Shown here: piece by piece, positions 5,517 through 5,549 of the stretch
Numbering within the stretch: the stretch's first letter is position 1
Layout of the letters: the number at the start of each line of letters is the position of its first letter
DNA from: Bacteroidales bacterium
Lineage (GTDB): Bacteria > Bacteroidota > Bacteroidia > Bacteroidales > UBA7960
Length of the DNA stretch: 5,549 nt
Direction: 5' to 3'
Assembly (NCBI GenBank): GCA_007124575.1
Contig: SLEW01000046.1
Coordinates: 1-5,549, forward strand
Position numbers and translations under genes: made by a program
The notes under the pieces: model-generated
Told to the model about the DNA's origin: nothing
Seen by the model: only the letters and a program-made list of their open reading frames with translations
Database searches by the model: none

Positions 5517-5549
5517 AGGTTGAGGTTGAGGTTAAGGTTGAGGTTGAGG
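5517..5549. repeat. Hexanucleotide microsatellite (AGGTTG)n, cut by window edge
   Basis: Five complete 6-bp units AGGTTG, AGGTTG, AGGTTA, AGGTTG, AGGTTG plus AGG run to the end of the window, so the full length is unknown. The array begins 35 bp upstream of the amidohydrolase start codon. One unit differs at its last base. Copy-number change here could alter the spacing of upstream promoter elements, but that is an inference from position only. Confidence 0.8.

Noticed and set aside
1..5549. Possibility of a CRISPR array, tRNA or rRNA gene, or complete insertion sequence
   Set aside because: No regularly spaced repeat-spacer pattern, cloverleaf, rRNA-like segment or transposase was seen; the tandem repeats are too short and lack unique spacers.

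Overview
The window looks like chromosomal DNA of a Bacteroidota bacterium, probably of the Bacteroidales/Marinilabiliales type. The reasons are the way the proteins read (a methyltransferase with a DHFAHFD-type motif, an SsnA-like amidohydrolase with the NMESNL variant, a secreted GEIRPR protein), mostly weak Shine-Dalgarno sequences, and several upstream matches to the Bacteroidota -7 element TAnnTTTG. This assignment is inferred from remembered family features, not from a search.

Layout. Positions 1-97 hold the 5' end of a leftward gene for an exported, probably outer-membrane, protein. Positions 98-557 carry no gene but contain an unusual run of hairpins and a nested inverted repeat. A rightward class I SAM-dependent methyltransferase gene (558-1484) faces a leftward gene for a small membrane-anchored DUF302 protein (1618-2094); a good intrinsic terminator for the DUF302 gene lies between them. 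Positions 2095-2366 are a repeat-rich spacer with four GTTAAC sites, inverted repeats and a 17-bp tandem repeat. Next come two leftward metabolic genes: the beta (carboxyltransferase) subunit of methylcrotonoyl-CoA carboxylase (2367-3974) and an SsnA-like metal-dependent amidohydrolase (4202-5482). They are 227 bp apart, with an 8-bp-period repeat and a candidate promoter in the gap. The window ends inside a hexanucleotide microsatellite (5517-5549).

The genes do not form an evident pathway or operon. Methylcrotonoyl-CoA carboxylase acts in leucine and isovalerate breakdown, but no biotin carboxylase partner is present. The amidohydrolase probably deaminates or hydrolyses a small nitrogenous compound. 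The methyltransferase and DUF302 protein have unknown substrates. I see no defence system, mobile-element gene, CRISPR array or RNA gene. The most unusual material is in the intergenic spacers, and I find no convincing evidence of a new multi-gene system.
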